NCBI GenBank assembly: GCA_002280475.1
Contig: NCEB01000005.1
Span: forward strand, 1 to 64,000
From: Brevundimonas subvibrioides
GTDB lineage: Bacteria; Pseudomonadota; Alphaproteobacteria; Caulobacterales; Caulobacteraceae
Direction: 5' to 3'
Length of the DNA: 64,000 nucleotides
The notes under the pieces were generated by a model. That model ran no database searches and had not been told where the DNA came from. It saw nothing but the letters and a program-made list of their open reading frames with translations. Made by a program: the position numbers and the translations under genes. The number at the start of each line of letters is the position of its first letter. Position 1 is the stretch's first letter. Positions 56,774 to 64,000 of the stretch are shown here, piece after piece.

Positions 56774-58528
56774 TCAGGCTTCCTGGGTTTGCTTGACGTC
56801 GGCCCGGACTTGAGCGGGCGGCGGATTGGGAATGGTCACCGCGCCCTGTGCCGCCGAGGCGACCGAGGCGCGGTATTTGGCGAACACGCCGGTGGCGGCG
56901 TTCAGCGGCGGCGGCGTGTGGCCGGCCCGGCGCGAGGCCAGGTCGGCGGCGACGTCGATGCGCCGAGCCGTCACGTCGATGGTGATGCGGTCGCCGTCGC
57001 GGATCAGGGCGATGGGACCGCCGGCCGCCGCCTCGGGCGACACATGCCCGGCGACGAACCCATAGCTGGCGCCCGAGAACCGGCCGTCCGTGATCAGGGC
57101 CACGTCGTGGATGCCCCGACCCTTCAGGGCGGCGGTGACCTGCAGCATCTCGCGCATGCCGGGGCCGCCCCGGGGGCCTTCGTAGCGGATGACGATCACG
57201 TCGCCCTCGCCCACCGATCCGTCCTGGACGGCGTGGAAGGCGTCTTCCTCCGAATCGAACACGCAGGCCGGGCCCTCGAACCGATCGACCTTGTGGCCCG
57301 TCAGCTTGATGACCGCGCCGTCCGGGGCGATGTCGCCATAGATCACGGCATAGGAGCCACGCGGGCTGAAGGGTTGCGCGACCGTCGAGACGACCTGCTG
57401 GCCCGGCGCGGCCTCGGCTTCGGCGGCCTCGGCGAACAGGCTACGGCCCGAGACGGTCGGAGCGTTGACGATCTTGCCGGTCTCGGCCAGTCGCTGGGTA
57501 ACCAGACGGGTGCCGCCCGCCGCGAACAGATGCGACGCCAGGAATCGCCCGCCCGGCTTCAGGTCGCAGATGACCGGCGTTTGTTCGCAGGCCGTGTTGC
57601 AATCCTCGACGCCGAACGCGATGCCCGCCTCGATGGCGATGGCCGTCAGGTGCAGAACCGCATTGGTCGATCCGCCCGAGGCGGAAACGGCGGCGGCGGC
57701 GTTCTTCAGGCTGGCGCGGGTGATGTATTTCCGCGCCGTGTCGCCAGCGAAGACCCGCTCGACGATCAGCCGGCCACAGCGCTCGCCCTCGGCCGCCTTG
57801 GCCGGATCGACGGCGGGGACGTCGTTGGCACCCATGGGCGACAGGCCCATGACCGACAGGGCCATGGCCATGGTGTTGGCGGTGAACTGGCCGCCGCAGG
57901 CCCCGGCCCCGGGACAGGCCGCGCTCTCGACCGCCTTCAGTCCGGCGTCGTCCAGGGTGCCCGCGCCGTGCGCCCCGATAGCCTCGAAGACATCCTGGAT
58001 CGAGATCTCGGCCGCGCCGACCCGACCCGGCAGGATGGTCCCGCCGTAGTAGACCAGGCCGGGGATATCCATTCGCGCCAGGGCCATGGCGGCGGCGGGG
58101 ATGGTCTTGTCGCAGCCGACGATGCAGACGACCCCGTCCAGCTGATGCCCCTGGACCGCCAGCTCGATGGAATCGGCTACGACCTCGCGGCTGATCAGCG
58201 AGGCCTTCATGCCCGGCGTGCCCATGGAGATGCCGTCGGTCACCACGATCGTGTTGAAGTCGACCGGATAGCCGCCGGCTGCCCGGATGCCCGCGCGGAC
58301 ATCGGCCGCCAGCCGGTCCAGGTGCATGTTGCACGGCGTCACCGACGACCAGGTGTTGACCACCGCGATCATCGGCTTGTCGAAGTCGGCATCCTGCATG
58401 CCGGCCGCCCGCAGATAGCTGCGGGCGGCGGCGCGGTTCGGTCCTGCGGTCACGACGGCGCTTCTTCGCCCATTCCTTTCTGGGGGGGGCGAAGGGGCCG
58501 TATCGTCCGGGGTGAAATCTTGCGTCAT
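56774..58528 (-). CDS. ilvD: Dihydroxy-acid dehydratase
   Basis: A 584-residue iron-sulphur dehydratase forming 2-ketoisovalerate and 2-keto-3-methylvalerate. Cysteines for the cluster occur in VCIVGCDKTIPAAAMAL and ACPGAGACGGQFTANTMA, with a third near the N-terminus (TPCNMHLD). It is the first structural gene after the leader and terminator, and its start has only a weak purine run (GAAGACC), consistent with regulation being mainly transcriptional. Confidence 0.96.
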   Translation of the reverse strand: MTQDFTPDDTAPSPPPERNGRRSAVVTAGPNRAAARSYLRAAGMQDADFDKPMIAVVNTWSSVTPCNMHLDRLAADVRAGIRAAGGYPVDFNTIVVTDGISMGTPGMKASLISREVVADSIELAVQGHQLDGVVCIVGCDKTIPAAAMALARMDIPGLVYYGGTILPGRVGAAEISIQDVFEAIGAHGAGTLDDAGLKAVESAACPGAGACGGQFTANTMAMALSVMGLSPMGANDVPAVDPAKAAEGERCGRLIVERVFAGDTARKYITRASLKNAAAAVSASGGSTNAVLHLTAIAIEAGIAFGVEDCNTACEQTPVICDLKPGGRFLASHLFAAGGTRLVTQRLAETGKIVNAPTVSGRSLFAEAAEAEAAPGQQVVSTVAQPFSPRGSYAVIYGDIAPDGAVIKLTGHKVDRFEGPACVFDSEEDAFHAVQDGSVGEGDVIVIRYEGPRGGPGMREMLQVTAALKGRGIHDVALITDGRFSGASYGFVAGHVSPEAAAGGPIALIRDGDRITIDVTARRIDVAADLASRRAGHTPPPLNAATGVFAKYRASVASAAQGAVTIPNPPPAQVRADVKQTQEA

Positions 58529-58569
58529 GGTCTTCAGGCGTTCCGAGGGAGTTCCCGGACCGACCGCAA

Positions 58570-58599
58570 CAAAAAACCCGCTTCCTTTCGGGAGCGGGT
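58570..58599 (-). terminator. Attenuator terminator upstream of ilvD
   Basis: On the minus strand ACCCGCTCC (58599-58591) pairs with GGAAGCGGGT (58585-58576, one bulged A), followed by a T-run. It lies 42 bases upstream of the ilvD ATG and after the small Leu-rich frame, which is the position for an attenuator rather than a gene end. Confidence 0.85.
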
Positions 58600-58655
58600 G
58601 GCTGCGGGCGATCCTGTTTTGAGTGGGTTCAGGTCGTCAGCGTCCACGCCGCTCC
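58591..58655 (-). promoter_or_regulatory. Candidate antiterminator pairing in the ilv leader
   Basis: GGAGCGGCGTGG (minus strand, 58655-58644), inside the end of the leader frame, can pair with CCACCCGCTCC (58601-58591), the 5' arm of the terminator, over eleven base pairs with one bulge. The two pairings exclude each other. Confidence 0.65.
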
Positions 58656-58781
58656 GGCGAGCAGGCCAAGGAGTACGCTGAGAATGAGGGTGTTCAGGGC
58701 GGCGCGAACGGTGTTGGCGCGCGCGATCGCGACGGCGCGGGCCGTGCGGACGTTCGGGGTGTGACGGGTCGACTGGCTCAC
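58629..58781 (-). CDS. Leucine-rich leader ORF of the ilv-leu operon, 50 aa
   Basis: A 50-residue frame starting with GTG at 58781 after CAGGAGCCGGCC. Near its end, 58697-58659 encodes LNTLILSVLLGLL: seven Leu, one Ile and one Val in thirteen codons, directly before the antiterminator arm. The stop TGA is about 30 bases before the terminator. This is the layout of a branched-chain attenuation leader. It is longer than classical leaders and its basic N-terminus plus hydrophobic tail also looks like a small membrane protein, so both readings stay open. No alternative ATG, GTG or TTG lies in frame inside. Confidence 0.65.
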   Translation of the reverse strand: MSQSTRHTPNVRTARAVAIARANTVRAALNTLILSVLLGLLAGAAWTLTT

Positions 58782-58839
58782 GGCCGGCTCCTGATTACCT
58801 TGCCATAAGGCCAGACATCGCTGCGCCGCACAACCCGCA

Positions 58840-58858
58840 ATTGGAAGAAAGTTCCAAT
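58840..58858. promoter_or_regulatory. Inverted repeat upstream of the ilv leader
   Basis: ATTGGAA (58840-58846) and TTCCAAT (58852-58858) form a perfect 7-base dyad with a five-base spacer, between the amt2 stop and the leader ORF. It may be a protein-binding site for the ilv operon promoter; it lacks a T-run for termination on the minus strand. Confidence 0.4.
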
Positions 58859-58903
58859 TTTCGTTCACCACGAGCCGGGCGTGGCAAATTCAACCCTATG
58901 AGA

Positions 58904-60199
58904 TCAGTGGATGGTCTCGCCGTGCTGGGAATAGTCCAGCCCCTCGACCTCGCCCTCGCGGTCGACGCGCAGACCGGTGGTGAAACGGCAGATCATCAGT
59001 ACGACGAAGGTCCCGATCGCGCTCCAGGCGATGACGGCGCCGAGGCCCAGGACCTGCTTCACCACGTCCGCGCCTTCCGACAAGGCGTTGATCGAGGCCG
59101 TCGCGAAGACGCCCGTCAACACGGCCCCCACGATGCCGCCCACGCCGTGGATGCCGAAGGCGTCCAGGCTGTCGTCATACTTGAGCGCGCGCTTCAGCCA
59201 GACCGCGCCGGCGTAGCAGGCCGGACCGCCGATCAGGCCGATCAGGAAGGCGCCCTTGGGATCGACCAGACCCGCCGCCGGCGTCACCGCCACCAGCCCG
59301 CCGACGAGGCCCGACAACAGCCCCAGGAGCGTCGGCCGCTTCTGATCGATCCATTCGATGACCATCCAGCCAAGGGCCGCCGCCGCCGGCGCGATGATCG
59401 TGTTCAGGGCCGCGACGGCCGCGATCCCGTCCGCCGCCCAGGCGCTGCCGGCGTTGAACCCCATCCAGCCGACGAACAGCAGGCCCGTGCCGATGGCGGT
59501 GTAGGCCAGGTTGGCGGGGGCCATGTTGTCTCGCCCGAAGCCGTGCCGGGGCCCCAGCACCAGAGCGCACACCAGACCCGCCACGCCTGCGTTGACGTGC
59601 ACCACTGCCCCGCCTGCGAAGTCCAGCACGCCCCAGCTGCCCAGCCATCCTCCGCCCCAGACCTGATGGCAGATCGGGGCATAGACGATCAGGTGCCACA
59701 GGCCGAAGAACAGCAGGCTGGCCGAAAACTTCATCCGCTCGGCGAAGGCCCCGGCGATCAGGGCGGGCGTGATGATGGCGAAGGTCAGCTGATAGGCGAT
59801 CCACAGGAACTCCGGCAGGCCGGGTGCGAGGCTGTGCGCCGTCTCGATCGTGACCCCGTTCAGAAACAGGGCCTCGACACCGCCGATGAAGCCGTTCGTC
59901 GCCGTGCCGCTGGTGCCGAACGACAGGCTATAGCCGACGATGAACCACAGGACGGTCACCACCGTCAGCGCCGCCGTCGAATGGGCGATGGTCGAGATGC
60001 TGTTCTTCTTGCGAACCATGCCGCCGTAGAACAGCGCCAGCCCCGGCAGGGTCATCATCAGCACAAGGGCCGTCGAGACCAGGATCCATCCCGTCGCCGC
60101 CCCGTCGAGGACCAGCGGGGCCTGGTGGGCCAGCAGGGCGGGCACGGCGGAGGCAGGCGTCGCGAGCACAGCCATTAGAGCACCGAGCGCCAATCCCAT
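58904..60199 (-). CDS. amtB: Ammonium transporter (second copy)
   Basis: A 431-residue Amt channel without the low-complexity N-terminus of the first copy; a signal peptide (ALGALMAVLATPASA) precedes the first helix. The twin-His helices are seen in DFAGGAVVHVNAGVAGLVCAL and DDSLDAFGIHGVGGIVGAVLTGVFA. ATG at 60199 is chosen because GAGG lies nine bases upstream, whereas the ATG at 60208 has the GAGG touching it. That ribosome site is part of a REP arm. It follows gltB on the same strand. Confidence 0.93.
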   Translation of the reverse strand: MGLALGALMAVLATPASAVPALLAHQAPLVLDGAATGWILVSTALVLMMTLPGLALFYGGMVRKKNSISTIAHSTAALTVVTVLWFIVGYSLSFGTSGTATNGFIGGVEALFLNGVTIETAHSLAPGLPEFLWIAYQLTFAIITPALIAGAFAERMKFSASLLFFGLWHLIVYAPICHQVWGGGWLGSWGVLDFAGGAVVHVNAGVAGLVCALVLGPRHGFGRDNMAPANLAYTAIGTGLLFVGWMGFNAGSAWAADGIAAVAALNTIIAPAAAALGWMVIEWIDQKRPTLLGLLSGLVGGLVAVTPAAGLVDPKGAFLIGLIGGPACYAGAVWLKRALKYDDSLDAFGIHGVGGIVGAVLTGVFATASINALSEGADVVKQVLGLGAVIAWSAIGTFVVLMICRFTTGLRVDREGEVEGLDYSQHGETIH

Positions 60200-60201
60200 C
60201 C

Positions 60202-60337
60202 CCGTCATCCTCGGACTTGATCCGAGGATCGGACGTTCCGCAGCTCCGTGCCTGGCGTTGGCCCTCTGCCCTGCCCCTAGCCCCAATGCCTCATCCCCGA
60301 CGACGTCCGGTCCTCGGATCAAGTCCGAGGACGACGG
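60202..60337. repeat. REP-like inverted repeat, family C
   Basis: Arms at 60202-60234 and 60305-60337 (33 bases, two mismatches), each also a small hairpin by itself (TCCTCGGA...TCCGAGGA). It fills the gap between gltB and amt2, and one arm overlaps the amt2 start region. Confidence 0.9.
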
Positions 60338-60358
60338 AGTTTGATTGATCCGGACGCA

Positions 60359-63300
60359 TCACGCAGGAACTGCCTGACCCGCGTCCAGCTTGCGCTCAGC
60401 CTCGGCCACCGGGGTCGGGACGATGCGCACGAACCGCTTCAGGCTCTCGCTCCAGGCGGACAACAGACGCCGCGCCAGTGGGGATCCCGTCGCCGCCAGA
60501 TGCGCCTCGAGCAGCGACTTCAGCCGCGCGCCTGCCGCCTCGTTGACCGGAGCGAAGGCCGCCAGGTCGCCGTTCAGCGCCAGGCCCGTCCGCCCCGCCT
60601 CGTCCAGCACGAACAACTCGCCGCCCGACATGCCCGCCGCCAGGTTCCAGCCGACGGGCCCCAGGATCGCGACCCGGCCGCCGGTCATGTATTCGCAGGC
60701 ATGGGCCCCGGCCCCCTCGACCACGGCCTCGGCGCCCGAGTTCCGCACCGCGAACCGTTCGCCCGCGCTGCCCGCCACGAACAGGCGGCCGGACGTCGCG
60801 CCGTACAGGGTCGTGTTGCCGATGGCCGGCTGGTGCTCGCGCCACTCGATCGGCTTCACAACGATATCGGCCCCCGACAGCCCCTTGCCGACATAGTCGT
60901 TGGCCTCGCCGGTCAGCTCCAGCTTCAATCCCTTGGCCCCGAAGGCTCCGAACGACTGACCCGCCGATCCGGACAGTTTCAGCGTCAACACCCCGGTCGG
61001 GCCCGTCGGGCCCCAGCGCCGCACGATGGCCGAGGACACCCCCGCCCCGATCGTCCGCATGACGTTCGAGATCGGATAGCTGAGCTCCGACGTTTGCCCC
61101 CGATCCAGGAAGGCCCAGGCGTCGTTCAGGACCCGGGCATCCAGCGTCGGCGGCACCTCGGCGCGGCCCTTCTCGGCCCAGGTCTTCTTCTCCGCCGCCT
61201 CGACACGCACCAGCAGAGGGTTGAGGTCGAGGTCGTCCAGATGCGAGCCACCACGCCGCACCTGGCGCAACAGGTCAGTGCGGCCGACGATCTCGTCCAG
61301 CGTCCGCGCGCCCAGCGACGCCAGCAGTTCGCGCACCTCCTCGGCGATGAAGCTGAACAGGTTCACGACCTTGTCGGCCGTGCCGGTGAACTTCTCGCGC
61401 AGGCGCGGGTCCTGGGAGCAGACCCCGACCGGGCAGGTGTTGGAATGGCACTGGCGCACCATCAGACAGCCCATGGCGATCAGCGACGCCGTGCCGATGT
61501 TGAACTCCTCGGCCCCAAGGATGGCGGCGACGACGATGTCGCGACCGGTCCGCATGCCGCCGTCCGCGCGGACGACGACGTGGCTGCGCAGATTGTTCAG
61601 GCTGAGCACCTGATGGGTCTCGGCGAGACCGATCTCCCAAGGCAGGCCCGCGTGCTTGATCGAGGACTGGGGCGAGGCGCCGGTGCCGCCGTTGTGGCCG
61701 GCGATCAGGATGCAGTCCGCCTTGGCCTTGGCCACGCCCGAGGCGATAGCGCCGATGCCGGAGGCGGAGACCAGCTTCACCGTCACCCGGGCGTCCGGGT
61801 TGATCGACTTCAGGTCGTAGATCAGCTGGGCCAGGTCTTCGATCGAATAGATGTCGTGGTGCGGCGGTGGGCTGATGAGGGTCGTGCCGGGCGTCGAATG
61901 CCGCATCCGGGCGATGAACTCGGTGACCTTGAAGCCGGGCAGCTGGCCACCCTCGCCGGGCTTGGCGCCCTGGGCGATCTTGATCTCGATCTCGCGGCAC
62001 TGGTTCAGATATTCGGCGGTGACCCCGAAGCGGCCGGACGCGATCTGCTTGACCGCCGAGTTCATGTTGTCGCCGTCCGGACGAGTGGCGTAGCGGTCGG
62101 GGTCCTCGCCTCCTTCGCCCGAAACCGAGCGCGCGCCGATGCGGTTCATGGCGACGTTCAGCACGCCGTGGGCCTCGGGGCTCAGCGCGCCCAGGCTCAT
62201 GCCCGGCGTCAGGAAGCGGCGACGGATGTCCGACACGCTCTCGACCTCGTGGATCGGGACGGGCGTCAGGCCCTCCTTCCAGTCCAGCAGGTCACGCGGG
62301 GCCAGGTCCGGCTGTTCCGCCACGGCCTCGGAATACTGCTTGAACCGCTTGTAGTCGCCGCGATTGCAGGCGTCCTGCAGCAGGTGAATGGTCTTGGCCT
62401 CATGGGCATGGGCCTCGCCGCCTGCGCGGATGCGGAAGAAGCCGCCCACGGCCGGAGACGGCGTCGCCTCGGTCCAGGCGGCGGCGTGGCGCTGCATCGC
62501 CGCCCGCTCCAGACCCGCGAGACCGATGCCGGAGATGCGCGACGGAGCACCCGGGAAGAACTCGGCCGTGACGGCGCGGGACAAGCCCAGCACCTCGAAC
62601 TCGCAGCCGCCGCGATAGGCGGAGATGACGCTGATGCCCTTTCTCGCCAGGGTCTTCAACAGGCCGGCCTCAAGCCCCGCCTTGTAGTTCAGACAGGCGT
62701 CCCGCAGCGACAGGCCCGGATAGGCCCCCCGGTCCAGCCGTTCCTGAAACATCTCCTGCGCCAGCCAGGGGTTCACCGCCGTGGCCCCGACCCCGACCAG
62801 CACCGCGAACCCGTGCGGGTCCAGCACCTCGGCCGAGCGCACGACGATGGAGACGAAGGTCCTCAGGCCCGTGTCGGTCAGCCGCTTGTGCACCGCCGCC
62901 GTGGCCAGGATCATCGGGATCGACAGCCGGGTCTCGGACGCGCGTTCGTCGGTCAGGACCACCAGACCCGATCCGCCTTCCACCGCCGCCTGGGCCTCGA
63001 CCTGAATCCGGTCCAGCGCCGCACGCAGACCCGCGCCCGAGCGCGCGCCCGGTTCCGGAAGCGGATAGGAGCAGTCGATGACGACGGTGGAACCCGCACC
63101 CACCACGTCCAGCATCCGCTCGTACATGCCGGTGGTCAGGACGGGTGAATCCAGCACGAAGACGTTCGTCTGGGCCTCTTCCTCGGCCAGGATGTTGCCC
63201 AGGTTCTTGAACCGCGTCTTCAGGCTCATCGCCCCCGCTTCGCGCAAGGGATCGATCGGCGGGTTGGTCACCTGGCTGAAGTTCTGACGGAAGTAGTGGG

Positions 63301-64000
63301 CCAGCGGCCGCGGCAAGGCCGACAGCACCGCGGGCGGGGCATCATCGCCCATCGATCCCACGGCCTCCTTGCCGTCCTTGATCAGGGGATCGAGCAGCAG
63401 GTCGAGGTCTTCGCGGGAATAGCCCGCCGCGATCTGGCGGCGCGTCAGGGCCTCGCCGGTGGCGGCGCGCGGCTCCGGTCCGGGGCCGATCAGGGGCTCC
63501 AGATCGACCATGTTCTCCAGCCATTCCGTATAGGGATGGTCGGCGGCCAGCGCGTCGACAGCCTGGGTCTCGTCCAGCACCACTCCGGCCTTCAGGTCGG
63601 CGACGATCATCCGGCCGGGACCGATCGGCAGACGACGCTTGATGCGGCTTTCGGGCAGGCCGGCCAGCCCGGCTTCCGACCCCGCCAGCAGCAGGCCGTC
63701 GACCGTCTCCATGGCGCGCAGGGGACGGAGGCCGTTGCGATCCTTGCCGCAGACGATCCAGCGCCCGTCGGTGGCGCAGATGGCGGCGGGGCCGTCCCAC
63801 GGCTCCATCACCGCGTTGCAGTAGGCATAGAGCGCCCGGTGCTCGGCCTTCATCAGCCCTTCGTCCTTGGCCCAGGCCTCGGGGATCAGCAGGGCCTTGG
63901 CCATCGGCGCGGGGCGTCCGGCGCGCACCAGGACCTCGAAGACATTGTCCAGCGAGGCCGAGTCCGACCCCCCCGCCTGGACCACCGGCTTCACGTCCTC
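60359..64000 (-). CDS. gltB: Glutamate synthase large subunit, N-terminus beyond the window
   Basis: At least 1213 residues of the NADPH glutamate synthase alpha chain. The gene runs off the high-coordinate end, so the N-terminal glutaminase Cys and roughly the first fifth are not seen. Present are the rest of the amidotransferase domain (ICATDGRWIVCGKDRNGLRP), the central domain, the FMN barrel with LISPPPHHDIYSIEDLAQLIYDLKSINP and HNGGTGASPQSSIKHAG, the [3Fe-4S] cysteines in CLMVRQCHSNTCPVGVC, and the C-terminal beta-helix (GAKGLKLELTGEANDYVGKGLSG). With amt2 next in line it forms an ammonium uptake and assimilation pair. Confidence 0.97.
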   Translation of the reverse strand, partial: EDVKPVVQAGGSDSASLDNVFEVLVRAGRPAPMAKALLIPEAWAKDEGLMKAEHRALYAYCNAVMEPWDGPAAICATDGRWIVCGKDRNGLRPLRAMETVDGLLLAGSEAGLAGLPESRIKRRLPIGPGRMIVADLKAGVVLDETQAVDALAADHPYTEWLENMVDLEPLIGPGPEPRAATGEALTRRQIAAGYSREDLDLLLDPLIKDGKEAVGSMGDDAPPAVLSALPRPLAHYFRQNFSQVTNPPIDPLREAGAMSLKTRFKNLGNILAEEEAQTNVFVLDSPVLTTGMYERMLDVVGAGSTVVIDCSYPLPEPGARSGAGLRAALDRIQVEAQAAVEGGSGLVVLTDERASETRLSIPMILATAAVHKRLTDTGLRTFVSIVVRSAEVLDPHGFAVLVGVGATAVNPWLAQEMFQERLDRGAYPGLSLRDACLNYKAGLEAGLLKTLARKGISVISAYRGGCEFEVLGLSRAVTAEFFPGAPSRISGIGLAGLERAAMQRHAAAWTEATPSPAVGGFFRIRAGGEAHAHEAKTIHLLQDACNRGDYKRFKQYSEAVAEQPDLAPRDLLDWKEGLTPVPIHEVESVSDIRRRFLTPGMSLGALSPEAHGVLNVAMNRIGARSVSGEGGEDPDRYATRPDGDNMNSAVKQIASGRFGVTAEYLNQCREIEIKIAQGAKPGEGGQLPGFKVTEFIARMRHSTPGTTLISPPPHHDIYSIEDLAQLIYDLKSINPDARVTVKLVSASGIGAIASGVAKAKADCILIAGHNGGTGASPQSSIKHAGLPWEIGLAETHQVLSLNNLRSHVVVRADGGMRTGRDIVVAAILGAEEFNIGTASLIAMGCLMVRQCHSNTCPVGVCSQDPRLREKFTGTADKVVNLFSFIAEEVRELLASLGARTLDEIVGRTDLLRQVRRGGSHLDDLDLNPLLVRVEAAEKKTWAEKGRAEVPPTLDARVLNDAWAFLDRGQTSELSYPISNVMRTIGAGVSSAIVRRWGPTGPTGVLTLKLSGSAGQSFGAFGAKGLKLELTGEANDYVGKGLSGADIVVKPIEWREHQPAIGNTTLYGATSGRLFVAGSAGERFAVRNSGAEAVVEGAGAHACEYMTGGRVAILGPVGWNLAAGMSGGELFVLDEAGRTGLALNGDLAAFAPVNEAAGARLKSLLEAHLAATGSPLARRLLSAWSESLKRFVRIVPTPVAEAERKLDAGQAVPA

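Noticed and set aside
55685..58681. A 998-codon open frame antisense to ilvC and ilvD
   Set aside because: GC-rich third positions open long frames opposite real genes. The translation is low-complexity (Gly/Arg/Asp-rich) with no recognisable domain, while ilvC and ilvD on the other strand are complete.
14622..60337. CRISPR array
   Set aside because: The recurring 32-33 base units are inverted pairs scattered at distant loci, not direct repeats with regular spacers, and no cas gene is present.
60341..63148. A 935-codon open frame antisense to gltB
   Set aside because: It mirrors the gltB codons, is rich in Arg, Gln and His, shows no family motif, and gltB is unmistakable.

Overview
The window is GC-rich, gene-dense alphaproteobacterial chromosome and most resembles Caulobacteraceae, probably Brevundimonas or a close relative. 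Supporting signs are a DUF1476 (ATP synthase zeta) gene, a TonB-receptor-based starch locus like the Caulobacter maltose locus, a Caulobacter-type promoter, clustered GANTC (CcrM) sites in intergenic palindromes, and many long inverted REP-like elements. I saw no rRNA, tRNA, CRISPR array, transposase or integrase. Genus placement and most names rest on family recognition by eye, not on a search.

Layout. 0-5.2 kb: aldo/keto reductase, soluble lytic transglycosylase, a 38-residue membrane peptide, a GST and purB. purB carries an exact 79-bp internal direct repeat in place of a conserved segment. 5.3-10.5 kb: a fasciclin lipoprotein, the ATP synthase zeta subunit, and purC-purS-(two PEBP proteins, one exported HD protein)-purQ. 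10.6-22.5 kb: a TspO-like membrane protein, then eight co-directional genes: Tat-signal TldD, TldE, DUF4159, MoxR ATPase, DUF58, BatA-like, DUF4175 and a membrane protein. They look like one envelope-associated peptidase/AAA+ system. 22.5-27.9 kb: TMEM43-like protein, UDP-glucuronate epimerase, UDP-glucose dehydrogenase, WecG/TagA/CpsF glycosyltransferase (capsule or exopolysaccharide precursors), and a PPP-family phosphatase.

28-46.6 kb is a glucan-utilisation region: a GH3 beta-glucosidase broken by a frameshifting deletion, a FucP-type MFS transporter, a TonB receptor, periplasmic GH13 amylase, GH13 alpha-glucosidase, LacI regulator, GH97, SLC45-type MFS transporter, exported esterase and GH15 glucoamylase. 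GCAAA/TTGC dyads lie in both divergent intergenic regions and one overlaps the probable amylase promoter. Glucan would enter through the receptor, be cut in the periplasm, and enter the cytoplasm through the MFS carriers.

46.6-64 kb joins nitrogen assimilation to branched-chain amino acid synthesis: TorF-type porin, amt1, then (minus strand, in transcription order) gltB (cut by the window end), amt2, a Leu-rich 50-codon ORF with a terminator, and ilvD-ilvC-ilvG-ilvM-leuA-leuC-leuD-leuB. The leader can fold into mutually exclusive antiterminator and terminator forms, so the whole operon is probably controlled by attenuation. This is the strongest regulatory finding.

REP-like inverted repeats recur throughout (14.6, 41.4, 43.1, 50.8, 55.6 and 60.2 kb). 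Three of them sit on translation start regions.
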